DNA from: Planococcus beigongshangi
Lineage (GTDB): Bacteria; Bacillota; Bacilli; Bacillales_A; Planococcaceae
Assembly: GCF_016820495.1 (NCBI RefSeq)
Contig: NZ_JADHDU010000004.1
Span: 1-64,000, forward strand
Direction of reading: 5' to 3'
Length of the DNA stretch: 64,000 nucleotides
In this document: positions 7,023-17,215 of the stretch, piece by piece
Layout: every line of letters starts with the position of its first letter
Numbering within the stretch: position 1 is the stretch's first letter
The notes under the pieces: generated by a model
Seen by the model: only the letters and a program-made list of their open reading frames with translations
What the model was told of the DNA's origin: nothing
The model's database searches: none
Made by a program: the position numbers and the translations under genes

Positions 7023-8289
7023 AATGATGGATAATCCCTGGTTTTTAAGGATTACAGCCCTGTTGCTTGCCTTTCTTATGTTCTTTTCCGTGAAGGCGGA
7101 TGAAGAGAATGCCAATTCAGCGGCAAGCAATACGATGACCGAGGTTATCGAAGATGTGCCGCTGGAAGTCTATTACGATGATACAAGTTTAATGGTCAGC
7201 GGAGTGCCTGATACCGTTGACGTTCATATTACGGGACCTAACAGCATGGTCCAGACGACACGCCAGATCAAGGATTTTACAGTCTTTGTGGATTTGCGCA
7301 ACCTGGCGCTTGGAGAACACCGCGTCCGTGTGCAAACGGAGAATATTTCCGAACAGCTGGGTGTCCGGATCGATCCGACGTTCCTGGATGTCACAATCGA
7401 AGAACGGGTGTCGCAGGAATTCAAGATTGACCCTGAGCTGAACGAGCGTCTGCTTGCGGAAGGCTATGTGCTGAAGAGCATTTCTGCAGATCCGGACACC
7501 GTAACAGTGAGCGGGCCGAAGAGCGTCATTGATGCCATCAGCTTTGTGAAAGCGACGGTTACGGAAGAGCCAGGATTGAATTCTTCTGTCACGAAAGAAG
7601 CGCGCGTCCGTGTACTGGCCAATGACCTGACGAAACTTGATAATGTAACCATTGAGCCGGAAGTGGTGGAAGTCGAAGCTGTCATTGAAGAATACAGCAA
7701 AGAAGTTCCATTAACGCTCATTCAAACGGGCACTGCTCGTGAAGGCATCACGGTGGACGAAATTGAAAGCAAGAATTCGACGGTCAAGATTTTTGGGCCG
7801 CGCAGTGTCGTGGATGCGATCACGGAATACGAAGTGGAAGTGAATGTCAGCGGCGTCACGATGACGGACACGGCGATTGAAGTTGAACTTCCGGCACCGG
7901 AAGGGACGAGTTCGGTCGATCCTGAGAATATAATTGTCGATGCTGAAATCAGCGTGGACGAAACAGTGCTGGCTCCTGAAAACATCAGTGCAGCCGTTGC
8001 CGCTTCCGGAGAGGATGCGAACAAACGGATTTTCAGCAGTATTCCGATTGAAGTGCGGGGGCTGCCGAATGGCAATGAAGCCGATTTCCTGAATCCTGAA
8101 GAAGGAACGGTGGCGTTGGTCGCTTATGGGGCTGAAAAGGTACTCGAAAGTTTGAACATAAAAGATTTTGTGGTATATGTAGATGCAGCGGAAAAATTGG
8201 GGCAGCATGAATTGGCTGTCGAAGTTGAAGGGCCGGATGAAGCCGATTGGCTGATTTCGTCCATCAATGCAATTGTTCATATAAGATAG
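7015..8289 (+). CDS. cdaR: CdaA regulator CdaR (YbbR-domain protein)
   Basis: Membrane-anchored, mostly extracytoplasmic regulator that binds CdaA and modulates c-di-AMP synthesis. The 424 residues have one N-terminal membrane helix (about 10-28, WFLRITALLLAFLMFFSV) followed by tandem YbbR repeats recognisable from recurring Pxx-V-xV-xGP patterns (VDVHITGP, VTVSGPKS, KIFGPRS). It overlaps cdaA by 8 nt, indicating translational coupling. The start has a GGAGGGGAAAA site; an in-frame ATG further upstream lies inside cdaA and is rejected. Confidence 0.94.
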   Translation: MDKMMDNPWFLRITALLLAFLMFFSVKADEENANSAASNTMTEVIEDVPLEVYYDDTSLMVSGVPDTVDVHITGPNSMVQTTRQIKDFTVFVDLRNLALGEHRVRVQTENISEQLGVRIDPTFLDVTIEERVSQEFKIDPELNERLLAEGYVLKSISADPDTVTVSGPKSVIDAISFVKATVTEEPGLNSSVTKEARVRVLANDLTKLDNVTIEPEVVEVEAVIEEYSKEVPLTLIQTGTAREGITVDEIESKNSTVKIFGPRSVVDAITEYEVEVNVSGVTMTDTAIEVELPAPEGTSSVDPENIIVDAEISVDETVLAPENISAAVAASGEDANKRIFSSIPIEVRGLPNGNEADFLNPEEGTVALVAYGAEKVLESLNIKDFVVYVDAAEKLGQHELAVEVEGPDEADWLISSINAIVHIR

Positions 8290-8336
8290 GCATAAATATC
8301 CGATAAGTGAATTGGATTTAAGGAGAGAATAACAGC

Positions 8337-9686
8337 ATGGGTAAATATTTTGGTACAGACGGTGTCCGCGGAGTTGCAAACAGTGAGTTGACACCGGAAC
8401 TGGCATTTAAATTGGGCCGCTTCGGCGGATACGTATTAACGAAAAGTTCAAAAGATAAACCGAAAGTCTTGATCGGACGCGACACGCGTATTTCAGGTGA
8501 GATGCTTGAAGGCGCATTGGCAGCAGGGCTTCTGAGTGTAGGAGCGGAAGTAATGCGTCTCGGCGTCATCAGCACGCCAGGGGTTTCTTACCTGACACGT
8601 GTCATGAGTGCGCAAGCAGGCGTCATGATTTCAGCATCGCATAATCCGGTTGAAGACAACGGCATCAAATTCTTCGGTTCGGATGGTTACAAATTATCAG
8701 ACGACCAGGAAGCTGAGATCGAAGCATTGCTGGATATGGAAGAAGATACATTGCCGCGCCCGACTGGCGGAGATCTTGGAGCCATCACAAGTTATTATGA
8801 AGGCGGCCAGAAGTATCTCCAGTATTTAAAACAGACGGTCGATGAAGATTTCGTCGGCATCCATGTGGCGCTGGATTGTGCACATGGTGCCACATCTACA
8901 CTGGCGACACACGTATTTGCCGACCTGGATGCGGATATCACGTCAATGGGTGCTTCGCCGAACGGTTTGAATATCAACGACCAGGTCGGATCGACACATC
9001 CTCAAAAGCTGGCGGAATTGGTTAATGAAAAAAATGCCGATATCGGTCTTGCGTTTGACGGTGATGGTGACCGCCTGATTGCAGTTGATGAAAAAGGCCA
9101 AATCGTCGACGGCGACCAGATCATGTATATTTGCGGAAAATATTTGAAGTCTGAAGGCCGCTTGAATAAAGATACGGTCGTATCAACTGTCATGAGTAAT
9201 ATGGGCTTCTATAAAGCGCTGGAAACCCACGGCATGACAAGTGTCAAAACAGCAGTGGGCGACCGCTATGTCGTGGAAGAAATGCGTAAAAACGGTTATA
9301 ATCTGGGCGGCGAGCAATCCGGCCATATTATCTTCCTTGACTACAACACAACTGGCGACGGGTTATTGACAGGCCTTCAATTGGTCAACATCATGAAAGT
9401 GACAGGCAAAAAATTGTCTGAACTTGCAGGTGAAATGACGATTTTCCCTCAAAAGCTTGTCAACATCCGTGTCACAGACAAACACGCGGTGACGGACAAT
9501 GAAAAAGTGGCAGCTGAAATCGCTGAAGTTGAAAATGAAATGAACGGCAACGGCCGCGTACTTGTGCGTCCGTCCGGTACAGAACCATTGGTGCGCGTAA
9601 TGGTGGAAGCAGCTTCTGAAGAAGACTGTGAAAACTATGTGGAGCGCATCGCAGAAGTTGTTCGTGCAGAAATGGGCATGAACTAA
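8337..9686 (+). CDS. glmM: phosphoglucosamine mutase
   Basis: Interconverts glucosamine-6-phosphate and glucosamine-1-phosphate for peptidoglycan precursor synthesis. The 449 residues contain the phosphoserine loop ISASHNP (Ser101), the magnesium-binding DGDGDR, the sugar-binding GGEQSGHI and the phosphate-binding [12 protein letters not shown]. It lies 47 nt downstream of cdaR with an AAGGAGAG site. In Bacillales CdaA, CdaR and GlmM form a complex, in agreement with this order. A terminator follows. Confidence 0.97.
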   Translation: MGKYFGTDGVRGVANSELTPELAFKLGRFGGYVLTKSSKDKPKVLIGRDTRISGEMLEGALAAGLLSVGAEVMRLGVISTPGVSYLTRVMSAQAGVMISASHNPVEDNGIKFFGSDGYKLSDDQEAEIEALLDMEEDTLPRPTGGDLGAITSYYEGGQKYLQYLKQTVDEDFVGIHVALDCAHGATSTLATHVFADLDADITSMGASPNGLNINDQVGSTHPQKLAELVNEKNADIGLAFDGDGDRLIAVDEKGQIVDGDQIMYICGKYLKSEGRLNKDTVVSTVMSNMGFYKALETHGMTSVKTAVGDRYVVEEMRKNGYNLGGEQSGHIIFLDYNTTGDGLLTGLQLVNIMKVTGKKLSELAGEMTIFPQKLVNIRVTDKHAVTDNEKVAAEIAEVENEMNGNGRVLVRPSGTEPLVRVMVEAASEEDCENYVERIAEVVRAEMGMN

Positions 9687-9711
9687 ATAATTTAGCCTTA
9701 TAATAATTAAT

Positions 9712-9744
9712 TGTCCGCGAACTCTTTTGTTCGCGGACATTTTT
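9712..9744 (+). terminator. glmM terminator
   Basis: TGTCCGCGAAC-N6-GTTCGCGGACA plus five T. Confidence 0.92.
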
Positions 9745-9792
9745 AACTGAAAAAAGAGAATAGTTTTAATTCGAATGAGTCCTTTGATGCAG

Positions 9793-9821
9793 TTGCTCTT
9801 TTATATGCGGCAGGGTATGAT
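9793..9821 (+). promoter_or_regulatory. glmS promoter
   Basis: TTGCTC - 17 bp - TATGAT, a sigma-A-type promoter placed about 65 bp before the ribozyme cleavage site. glmS is therefore transcribed independently of glmM. Confidence 0.65.
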
Positions 9822-9879
9822 AGGTATGTCTGTTTAGGACCGCTGATAAAGGGGGATAGATAAAGCGTAAAAGGAAACT

Positions 9880-10065
9880 AGTTGAAGCGCCTGTACTGGG
9901 GAAATCGGACGGACAAGTCATTTTCCAGTAGACGAGGAGGAGGAGTATCGAGATTTCGGCGGATACCTCCCGGCCGCGAAGCCCGGTCGTTATGTTTGCC
10001 TGCAAAACAGGTGAGTGATCGGCTGGACAACAAGGTGAACGGGCTCGTGAATGCGTCCGCGCAAA
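9880..10065 (+). ncRNA. glmS ribozyme: glmS ribozyme (GlcN6P riboswitch)
   Basis: Self-cleaving RNA activated by glucosamine-6-phosphate; cleavage leads to decay of glmS mRNA. The conserved cleavage context AAGCGCC occurs at 9885-9891 (cut expected between 9886 and 9887). The core GACGAGGAGG, TATCGAGATTTCGGCGGAT and CCTCCCGGCCG follow at 9932-9983, giving the P2 and pseudoknot strands. The 3' boundary (P3/P4) is approximate. This RNA explains the 426-bp gap between glmM and glmS. Confidence 0.93.
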
Positions 10066-10112
10066 AGCGAACGCTTATTTTAATATTGTTGAAAATTGGA
10101 GGAACATTAATT

Positions 10113-11915
10113 ATGTGTGGAATTGTTGGTTATATTGGAGAAAAAGATTCAAAAGAGATCCTATTGAAAGGCCTTGAGCGTTTGGAATACCGCGGCTATG
10201 ATTCAGCGGGAATTGCTGTTCGCAATGGCGATGGCATCACTGTTTTCAAGGAAAAAGGCCGCATTGCGGACCTGCGCGGCGCAGTTGACGGAGATGTGAA
10301 AGGAAATACGGGAATCGGGCATACGCGCTGGGCGACACATGGTAAACCAAGCCGCGTAAATGCGCACCCGCACCAGAATACATCTGATCGTTTCACGCTT
10401 GTGCACAACGGCGTCATCGAAAACTATCACCACTTGCAGCGCGATTATTTAGCGGGCGTGGAAATGGAATCGGATACGGATACGGAGATCATCGTGCAAT
10501 TGATCGGCAGATTCGTTGAAGAAGGTTTGTCGACACAGGAAGCATTCAGTAAAGCTTTGAAATTGATGAAAGGTTCTTACGCGATTGCATTGCTTGACGC
10601 TGAAGAAGCACAAACAATTTTCGTTGCAAAAAACAAGAGCCCGCTGCTTGTCGGTCTTGGAGAAGACTTCAATGTTGTAGCGTCTGATGCTATGGCGATG
10701 CTGCAGGTGACCGACCAGTTCGTCGAATTGATGGACAAGGAAATCGTCATTGTCCGCAAAGACAGCGTTGAAATCCTGACGCTTGAAGGAGAAACGGTGG
10801 AACGTGCGCCATTCACTGCTGAAATCGACATGAGCGACATCGACAAAGGTACGTACCCGCATTATATGCTGAAGGAAATCGATGAACAGCCGGCAGTAAT
10901 GCGCAAAATCATCCAGGCATATCAAGGGGAAGATGAGAAATTGACCATCAAACCGGAAATTCTGGATGCTTTGCAGATAGCTGACCGCCTGTACATCATC
11001 GCAGCCGGAACAAGCTACCATGCAGGACTGATCGGTAAGGAATATCTGGAGAAAATGGCGGGCATTCCGGTGGAAGTGCATGTAGCGAGCGAATTCGGCT
11101 ATAATATGCCACTATTATCAGAGCGTCCGATGTTCATCTTCATTTCCCAGTCAGGGGAAACGGCGGATAGCCGCCAGGTATTGGTGCGCATCAAAGAACT
11201 TGGCTTCCCGTCATTGACGATCACGAACGTAGCGGGATCTACGCTGTCGCGTGAAGCGAATCATACACTTCTGCTGCATGCGGGTCCTGAAATCGCTGTT
11301 GCTTCAACAAAAGCTTACACAGCCCAATTGGCGGTTCTTGCTATTTTGGCAGCTGTAACGGCTGAAGCGCGCGGCCGTGATCTTGGTTTCGACCTGATCC
11401 AGGAAATGGGCATCGTGGCGAACGCTATTCAGTCACAGGTGGACATGAAGGAAGAAATCGAGAAATTGGCTTCCGACTTCCTTTCAACAACACGCAATTG
11501 CTTCTTTATCGGCCGTTTGATGGATTATTTCGTCGGCCTTGAAGGCGCGTTGAAACTGAAAGAGATTTCGTACATCCAGGCTGAAGGCTTTGCCGGCGGC
11601 GAGCTGAAGCACGGGACAATCGCATTGATCGAAGAAGGCACGCCTGTTATCGCACTTGCGACGCAGGAATCCGTCAACCTGAACATCCGCGGCAACGTCA
11701 AGGAAGTGGCGGCGCGCGGAGCGAACCCGATGATCATTTCAATGGAAGGCCAAAGCGAAGACGGCGACAGCCATGTGCTGCCAACGGTTCATGAACTGTT
11801 GACGCCGCTTGTATCGGTCATTCCGCTGCAATTGATCAGCTATTACGCAGCGCTTCACAGAGACTGTGACGTCGACAAGCCGCGCAACCTGGCGAAATCG
11901 GTTACGGTTGAATAA
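10113..11915 (+). CDS. glmS: glutamine-fructose-6-phosphate aminotransferase
   Basis: Makes glucosamine-6-phosphate from fructose-6-phosphate and glutamine, the entry to amino-sugar synthesis. The 600 residues start MCGIVGYIG, whose Cys becomes the N-terminal glutaminase nucleophile. The glutaminase domain (about 1-220, [11 protein letters not shown]) is followed by two SIS domains ([18 protein letters not shown]). The C terminus [13 protein letters not shown] is the family end. An in-frame extension upstream is ribozyme sequence, so ATG 10113 with AATTGGAGGA is the start. Confidence 0.98.
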   Translation: MCGIVGYIGEKDSKEILLKGLERLEYRGYDSAGIAVRNGDGITVFKEKGRIADLRGAVDGDVKGNTGIGHTRWATHGKPSRVNAHPHQNTSDRFTLVHNGVIENYHHLQRDYLAGVEMESDTDTEIIVQLIGRFVEEGLSTQEAFSKALKLMKGSYAIALLDAEEAQTIFVAKNKSPLLVGLGEDFNVVASDAMAMLQVTDQFVELMDKEIVIVRKDSVEILTLEGETVERAPFTAEIDMSDIDKGTYPHYMLKEIDEQPAVMRKIIQAYQGEDEKLTIKPEILDALQIADRLYIIAAGTSYHAGLIGKEYLEKMAGIPVEVHVASEFGYNMPLLSERPMFIFISQSGETADSRQVLVRIKELGFPSLTITNVAGSTLSREANHTLLLHAGPEIAVASTKAYTAQLAVLAILAAVTAEARGRDLGFDLIQEMGIVANAIQSQVDMKEEIEKLASDFLSTTRNCFFIGRLMDYFVGLEGALKLKEISYIQAEGFAGGELKHGTIALIEEGTPVIALATQESVNLNIRGNVKEVAARGANPMIISMEGQSEDGDSHVLPTVHELLTPLVSVIPLQLISYYAALHRDCDVDKPRNLAKSVTVE

Positions 11916-11933
11916 AACATTCTATAATTCAGA

Positions 11934-11963
11934 AGCTGGATCCTCCGGGGTCCGGCTTTTTTT
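11934..11963 (+). terminator. glmS terminator
   Basis: AGCTGGATCC-TCCG-GGGTCCGGCT with a T run. Confidence 0.9.
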
Positions 11964-12036
11964 ATTGGAACTAAGCTTGCCTGTGTTTATGATTAACTGT
12001 ATAGTATGGCTCTAGTCAATGAAGGGGGCGGTTGAA

Positions 12037-14469
12037 ATGGCAGAATGGATCAGTATCGAAGACGCCAATGAACACAATCTGAAAGACATCAGTGTGAAGA
12101 TTCCGAAGCGCAAATTGACGGTGATCACAGGGATATCTGGATCAGGAAAGTCGACGCTTGCGCACGATATCCTGTTCAATGAATCCCAGCGGCAATACCT
12201 GGAGGCGATGGGGCTGCAGGGCATCGAAAAGCCGAAAGTCGAACAGATCAGCGGGGCATCTCCGGCAATCAGCCTGCGGCAGCAGGAGACGTCGTCGAAT
12301 CCGCGATCGACGGTCGGCACAAAGACGGCGATGTATACGGGGCTGCGGATGATTTATGAAAAACTCGGCATCCGGCCCTGCCGGCATTGCGGTAAAGATG
12401 TTGACCCGATACAGGCCATCGAAGAAACCGAGCACGCGGAAGGCGAGTTTACGGTATTCCAGATTTGTCCGCATTGTTCAGAGAAATATAAAAAGCTCAC
12501 ACGCAGCTATTTTTCCTACAACACTGTCGACGGCGCCTGCCGGAAATGCAAAGGGATCGGGCAAGTCATCCAAATCAATGCAGATGAGCTGTGCAATAAG
12601 GATTTGACGCTCGAATCAGGTGCCATCGGATTGTGGCAGGGAAGATACCTCGACTACCAGCTGGAAAATCTCAGGAATACAATGAAACATTACGGCGAAC
12701 CGCTTGAGGAAAACAAGCCGGTGAAAGAGTTCAGCCCGCTGCAATACGCGCTGCTGTGCCACGGCACAGGAAGCAAGGAAGTTCAGGAACTGACGGACAT
12801 CAAAGAACCTAAAACAGTCGGCGACGGCAAATTTGAAGGGGTCATGACAAACCTTTGGCGCAAGTACCAGGAAAAAAGCGGCGACATGGGCAGGGAGGGA
12901 ATTTTTTTCTTCAGTGACACCTGCCCTGACTGCAGCGGCACGAAATTGAATGAAGAAAGCCGCAGCGTCCAAGTGAAAGGCCGCTCGATTGCGGATATTT
13001 CGGCGCTCGACCTGGAACAGCTGATGGGTTGGGTGGATGAGATACGCGCTGAGCTGGAGCCGAAAGAGCTGGCGGTGGTCGATGTATATCTTCAGGATAT
13101 CGAAACGAAACTGAAACGCATCAAGCGGCTTGGCCTTGGCTACCTGACGCTGGAGCGGGGAACAAGCACGTTATCCGGAGGCGAAAGCCAGCGGATCCGC
13201 TTATCGGCCATTCTCGATTCGGATTTGACGGACATCGTCTACATCGTCGATGAACCGACGGCAAGTCTGCATGCCAAAGACACGGAAGGCATCATGGACA
13301 TCCTGAAAAAGCTGCGAGACAAAGGCAATACGGTGATCGTCATCGAGCACAATACCGATGTCATGAAGCAGGCGGATCATCTGATTGAAATTGGACCGAA
13401 AGCAGGCCGTTTCGGTGGTGAACTGATCGGAACGGGTTCGCTGGAAGATCTTCAGAAAAATGAGCGCTCGCTGATCAGGGAATACGTGGCCGTGACAGAT
13501 GCGCCGAAAAAAGCAGTCAGAAATCACGGGGCCGCCGCGATTCACGTGGAAGCGGCAACCCATCACAACCTCGATTCGGTGACGGTCGCCATTCCGGCGG
13601 AGTCACTTGTCAGTGTGACGGGTGTTTCGGGTTCAGGAAAATCTTCATTAATTTTCGATGTAGTCGGAGAACGCGCGAAAAATGTGTCGGGGCTGGAACA
13701 ATTTGGAGAAGTCATCACCATCAATCAAACCAGCATCTCACGGATGAAGCGGTCGAACGTCGCGACGTATACGAATTTATTCACCGACATCCGCAATCTG
13801 TATGCCAAGTTGGATGACAGCAAAGCGCAGGGGCTGACGTCGAAGCATTTCTCGTTCAATACGAGTGGCGGGCGCTGTGAGACGTGCGAAGGATTGGGTT
13901 ACGTCATGAGCAATATGCTGTTCTTCAATGACCTGGAAGTGGTGTGCCCGACGTGCAAAGGCAAGCGCTTCAAAGACAATGTGCTGCGCGTCGAGTACGC
14001 CGGCCATTCGATCAACGACTGCCTGGAAGCTTCCATTGAAGAAGCGGCGGAAATTTTCAAGGGAGAGCCGAAAATCCGAAAGACGCTGCAATTATTGACA
14101 GAGATCGGACTCGGCTACCTGCTGCTGGGCCAGTCATTGACGACGCTGTCAGGAGGCGAAGGGCAGCGCCTGAAACTGTCGACTTCGCTGATGAAGAAGG
14201 CGAAGCAGAAGACACTGTTCCTGTTGGATGAACCTTCGACAGGACTGCATCCGTATGATATCAAGTACCTGCTGGAATTGTTCAATCGACTGATTGACCA
14301 GGGCAACTCCGTCGTTATGGTGGAGCACAATCTCCGCATGATCCGTGCAAGCGACTGGGTGATCGATCTGGGGCCGGAAGGCGGAGTAAAAGGCGGTCGA
14401 GTGATTGCGGAAGGCGCGCTGGAAGACATCAAAAATAATCCGCTTTCTGTGACGGGAAGCTATTTATAA
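12037..14469 (+). CDS. UvrA-like ABC ATPase (UvrA2/DrrC-type)
   Basis: A twin-cassette UvrA relative of 810 residues; canonical UvrA has about 940-950. Two complete ATP sites are visible: Walker A GISGSGKST (32-40) and GVSGSGKSS, signatures TLSGGESQR and TLSGGEGQR, and Walker B VDEPTASLH and LDEPSTGLH. Zinc-finger Cys pairs are present (CRHC/CPHC, CRKC, CPDC, CETC/CPTC). The shorter length suggests a reduced UvrB-binding region, as in UvrA paralogues linked to resistance to DNA-binding drugs. Start ATG follows AAGGGGGCGG. It is a single gene with its own terminator. Confidence 0.82.
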   Translation: MAEWISIEDANEHNLKDISVKIPKRKLTVITGISGSGKSTLAHDILFNESQRQYLEAMGLQGIEKPKVEQISGASPAISLRQQETSSNPRSTVGTKTAMYTGLRMIYEKLGIRPCRHCGKDVDPIQAIEETEHAEGEFTVFQICPHCSEKYKKLTRSYFSYNTVDGACRKCKGIGQVIQINADELCNKDLTLESGAIGLWQGRYLDYQLENLRNTMKHYGEPLEENKPVKEFSPLQYALLCHGTGSKEVQELTDIKEPKTVGDGKFEGVMTNLWRKYQEKSGDMGREGIFFFSDTCPDCSGTKLNEESRSVQVKGRSIADISALDLEQLMGWVDEIRAELEPKELAVVDVYLQDIETKLKRIKRLGLGYLTLERGTSTLSGGESQRIRLSAILDSDLTDIVYIVDEPTASLHAKDTEGIMDILKKLRDKGNTVIVIEHNTDVMKQADHLIEIGPKAGRFGGELIGTGSLEDLQKNERSLIREYVAVTDAPKKAVRNHGAAAIHVEAATHHNLDSVTVAIPAESLVSVTGVSGSGKSSLIFDVVGERAKNVSGLEQFGEVITINQTSISRMKRSNVATYTNLFTDIRNLYAKLDDSKAQGLTSKHFSFNTSGGRCETCEGLGYVMSNMLFFNDLEVVCPTCKGKRFKDNVLRVEYAGHSINDCLEASIEEAAEIFKGEPKIRKTLQLLTEIGLGYLLLGQSLTTLSGGEGQRLKLSTSLMKKAKQKTLFLLDEPSTGLHPYDIKYLLELFNRLIDQGNSVVMVEHNLRMIRASDWVIDLGPEGGVKGGRVIAEGALEDIKNNPLSVTGSYL

Positions 14470-14474
14470 ACTGG

Positions 14475-14503
14475 AACCGGATCCTTTGAGATCCGGTTTT
14501 TTT
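14475..14503 (+). terminator. terminator after the UvrA-like gene
   Basis: AACCGGATC-N6-GATCCGGTT followed by T. Confidence 0.9.
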
Positions 14504-14602
14504 AATACGCAGATACTGAAAAGGTAGGAAGGAAATTGAAATATTCACGGCTTTCCGTCATTTTGAATGGTATGATTAATGTAAAAAAGGGGGTTTTCAC
14601 AT

Positions 14603-14806
14603 ATGAATCGTGCAGTTTTAAAAAGCAAGAAAACAATGGCAGGATTGATCCTCTCGATTTTATTGAGCGTAATGGCAGTGATATTTGCAGTGAATGACAA
14701 CGGCTATTGGGTGCTGTTCGTATTGGCTGCGTTATGGACGCTGTTTTTCGGTATCAGACAAGCGGATAAAGTGACAAAAGCGGGAGCGGAAGGAGCGGCC
14801 AAATGA
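14603..14806 (+). CDS. small two-helix membrane protein
   Basis: A 67-residue protein with a basic N terminus and two predicted membrane helices (about 12-29 and 35-51) separated by a short NDNGY turn. The ribosome site is AAAAAGGGGG. Its stop overlaps the start of the following Nudix gene as ATGA, so the two are translationally coupled. I do not recognise the family. The coupling suggests a shared role, but nothing indicates which. Confidence 0.7.
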   Translation: MNRAVLKSKKTMAGLILSILLSVMAVIFAVNDNGYWVLFVLAALWTLFFGIRQADKVTKAGAEGAAK

Positions 14807-15321
14807 ACCGGCAGGCGTATGCAAATTGGAGAGGCCACAGGATCAGCCTGATGTGGGAGCCGCACCGGAAAGCAGATCCGGCGGACGTGGTGACAAGTGT
14901 CCATAGCTACTGCTTTTACGAAGGGAAAATTGTGCTCGTCCATGTAAAGGACCGGGGCTTCAACATTCCGGGCGGCCACATCGACCCGGGTGAAACCCCG
15001 GAAGAGGCGCTGCTCCGGGAAGTATACGAGGAGGCTTACGTTACGGGGGAACTTGCGTATATTGGCGCAGTTCGGGTCGACCACACAGAAAACGAGAAGT
15101 TCGTGGATGGCGGAAAATACCCGCGCATCGGCTATCAATTGTTCTACCGGATGGACATCACCGAATGCCTGCCCTTCATGCGGCAGAACGAGACGCTTTC
15201 ACGCATCTGGGTGGAGCCGGAAGAAGTTCCTTATGTGATGGATGACCATGAAATTGCATTATTGGTGCTGAAAGAAGCGCTGAACCAGAAAACGGGAAGC
15301 GGAGTAGCTGGTACGAAATGA
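14803..15321 (+). CDS. Nudix hydrolase
   Basis: Probable nucleoside-diphosphate-derivative pyrophosphatase, 172 residues. The Nudix box starts at Gly58 (GGHIDPGETPEEALLREVYEE) with the REVYEE metal-binding core; the final Gly of the consensus is replaced (EEAYV). The substrate is unknown. It is coupled by ATGA overlap to the small membrane protein upstream. Confidence 0.85.
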   Translation: MNRQAYANWRGHRISLMWEPHRKADPADVVTSVHSYCFYEGKIVLVHVKDRGFNIPGGHIDPGETPEEALLREVYEEAYVTGELAYIGAVRVDHTENEKFVDGGKYPRIGYQLFYRMDITECLPFMRQNETLSRIWVEPEEVPYVMDDHEIALLVLKEALNQKTGSGVAGTK

Positions 15322-15650
15322 AACTGGAGACAGAAAGATCAATCATTCCCCTGCAAGGAAGGCATGATTCCGGTGCTGCCTATTAAAGCAGGACAGATCG
15401 CTGGCGGCGATTCGGAATTGTGATTCTCAGTAAATTTCAAATAATAAAATATTCCATTTATTTACTTAATTACAGCTCTTAAGAACGAGTCTTTCGCCAG
15501 TCGAAATATTTGAATATAATATATGTTATAATTTTAAAGCAAGTGTTTTTATTCCTTCCGGCTTCTGGCCGCGACAGGGATAAGGCCACCTGCTTTTTTA
15601 TATCTGCAAATCGAGCGTGCAGAAAACTAAATAAGAAAGAAGAGGATAAC
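15322..15650 (+). other. intergenic region before the NCS1 permease
   Basis: This 329-bp gap contains no convincing gene. Its right half holds two TATAAT-like -10 boxes (15515-15520 and an extended TGTTATAAT ending 15532) and then the structured leader described separately. The left half (15322-15480) shows no feature I can name. Confidence 0.5.
15538..15600 (+). promoter_or_regulatory. attenuator-like leader of the NCS1 permease
   Basis: Right after the -10 box, AGCAAGTG (15538-15545) can pair with CACCTGCT (15587-15594) at 7 of 8 positions and is followed by a T run, the shape of an intrinsic terminator. The enclosed 41 nt contain CGGC-TTCTG-GCCG and CCTT/AAGG pairings. Termination this close to the start, 50 nt before the ATG, implies regulated read-through. 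I cannot match it to a known riboswitch class. Confidence 0.5.
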
Positions 15651-17087
15651 ATGAGATCTGAGATTACCGCAGATCACAGAGAGCGCGAAAAGGATTATAA
15701 ACCCCGAGAAAGAACACAAACAGTAACAGAGCCCACGAATGATTACACGTTTGACCGGGTGCCGCGGGAAGAACGGAAAATGGGCTGGCTGAGCATCACG
15801 AATATCACATTCGGCATCGCCACCGCAATTTTCTATTTCCAGATGGGCAGTGTCATGGCGCTTCAATTCGGAGCAGCGAACGCCATCATTTCAGCTGTTT
15901 ATGCGATTATCGTCGCAGGAATCCTTGGTTCCATCATTGTTTATCTATCCGCCAAATCAGGCATGAACGTCAATCTATTATCCCGCGGAGGCTTCGGCTA
16001 TATAGGCGCCTCACTCACCTCATTGATATACGCATCGAATTTCATCATGTATTGTGCCTTCGAAGGCATGATCCTGGTATCCGCAATCCATGCATACTTC
16101 CCCGCAATCCCCTTGTGGATTCTGATTGTCGTTTTCGGTACCATCGTCATTCCGTTAAACTGGTTTGGCATCAAGCAATTGGACAAGCTTCAAAAATGGT
16201 CGCTGCCGATTTTCGGGGTTTTCCTGATCGCAGCAATCGTTATGGCCTTTAATCAGCCGTCTGTCTACGGAAGCACTTTCTGGAGCTATCTGCCGGAAGG
16301 TGTGCAGATCGGCGGCACGGCGCTGCTTCTCTGCATCGGGATGCAGCACGGCATCATGGGATTAACCATGCTGATCGCGTCCGATTACGCGCGTTTCCTG
16401 AAGCCGAAGGACCTGAAAATCGGTTCGATCGCCATCGGTTTCATCCCGCAGATTTTCTGTTTCGGTGTCATGGGCGGCCTTGGCATCTGGTTCGGCGTTA
16501 TTATGGCCGAATCAAATCCGGGCGTTTACATCGTCGTCCTGCTTGGACTGGGCGGTGTGCTGTTTACGGTGCTGACACAGATTCGCATCAACATCACGAA
16601 TATTTACAGCTCGTCGCTTTCCCTGTCGAGCTTCTTTGAAAACATGTTCAAATTCACACCCGGAAGACGTTTCTGGGTAGTCGTAGCCGGTGTTGTCGCG
16701 ATGGCGTTGATGCTTGGCGGCATCATCGATCACCTGGATACGGCGATGACGTTCCAGGGTGTCGCTTTGATGAGCTGGGCTTCGATTCTGGTGACCGACG
16801 CGCTCATCGTCAAGAAGTGGCTGAAGATCGGTCCGCGCTATTACGAATCTGAACAGTCGAACTTGTTCAAGTGGAATCCGGTCGGCGTCATTTCGCTGCT
16901 AGTGCCGACGGCCATCGGAACAATTGCCGCTCTCGGTTATATGGGTACGTTCCTGCAGAGCACAGCGGCGTTCTTCTCACTGATTCTGGCGTCGATTCTG
17001 ACCGTGGTTCTGGCACTTGCGACAAAAGGGCGTTATTACCAGAAAGCGGAATCGACAGTGATTCCGAAAGAAGATTATATTGCCTGA
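15651..17087 (+). CDS. NCS1-family nucleobase permease (cytosine/purine)
   Basis: Secondary transporter of the nucleobase:cation symporter-1 family, CodB-like; 478 residues with about 12 membrane helices after a hydrophilic N terminus of about 45 residues. Family features include the early GMNVNLLSRGGFG stretch and the WKWNPVG-like C-terminal loop (FKWNPVGVIS). The substrate could be cytosine, purines, allantoin or hydantoin. No catabolic genes adjoin it. Start ATG 15651 has AAGAAGAGGA ahead; a longer in-frame opening covers the leader and is rejected. Confidence 0.85.
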   Translation: MRSEITADHREREKDYKPRERTQTVTEPTNDYTFDRVPREERKMGWLSITNITFGIATAIFYFQMGSVMALQFGAANAIISAVYAIIVAGILGSIIVYLSAKSGMNVNLLSRGGFGYIGASLTSLIYASNFIMYCAFEGMILVSAIHAYFPAIPLWILIVVFGTIVIPLNWFGIKQLDKLQKWSLPIFGVFLIAAIVMAFNQPSVYGSTFWSYLPEGVQIGGTALLLCIGMQHGIMGLTMLIASDYARFLKPKDLKIGSIAIGFIPQIFCFGVMGGLGIWFGVIMAESNPGVYIVVLLGLGGVLFTVLTQIRINITNIYSSSLSLSSFFENMFKFTPGRRFWVVVAGVVAMALMLGGIIDHLDTAMTFQGVALMSWASILVTDALIVKKWLKIGPRYYESEQSNLFKWNPVGVISLLVPTAIGTIAALGYMGTFLQSTAAFFSLILASILTVVLALATKGRYYQKAESTVIPKEDYIA

Positions 17088-17102
17088 TGCAATAAAAGAT
17101 GG

Positions 17103-17136
17103 AACAGCTTCCGCAAATTCGCGGGAGCTGTTTTTG
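17103..17136 (+). terminator. NCS1 permease terminator
   Basis: AACAGCTTCCGC-N6-GCGGGAGCTGTT plus T run. Confidence 0.88.
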
Positions 17137-17215
17137 TTTGTTTATGATAGAGGAAAATCGGCAATCACTGGAGAAAGGTAAAGAAAGTAAATTGCGGTGG
17201 CGGGAGGGGATTTAA

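Noticed and set aside
9882-10112. In-frame N-terminal extension of glmS
   Set aside because: The sequence is the glmS ribozyme, and GlmS must begin MCGI for its N-terminal Cys nucleophile.
10449-11081. Long antisense frame within glmS
   Set aside because: A by-product of codon use on the coding strand; it lacks a start context, and glmS is unambiguous.
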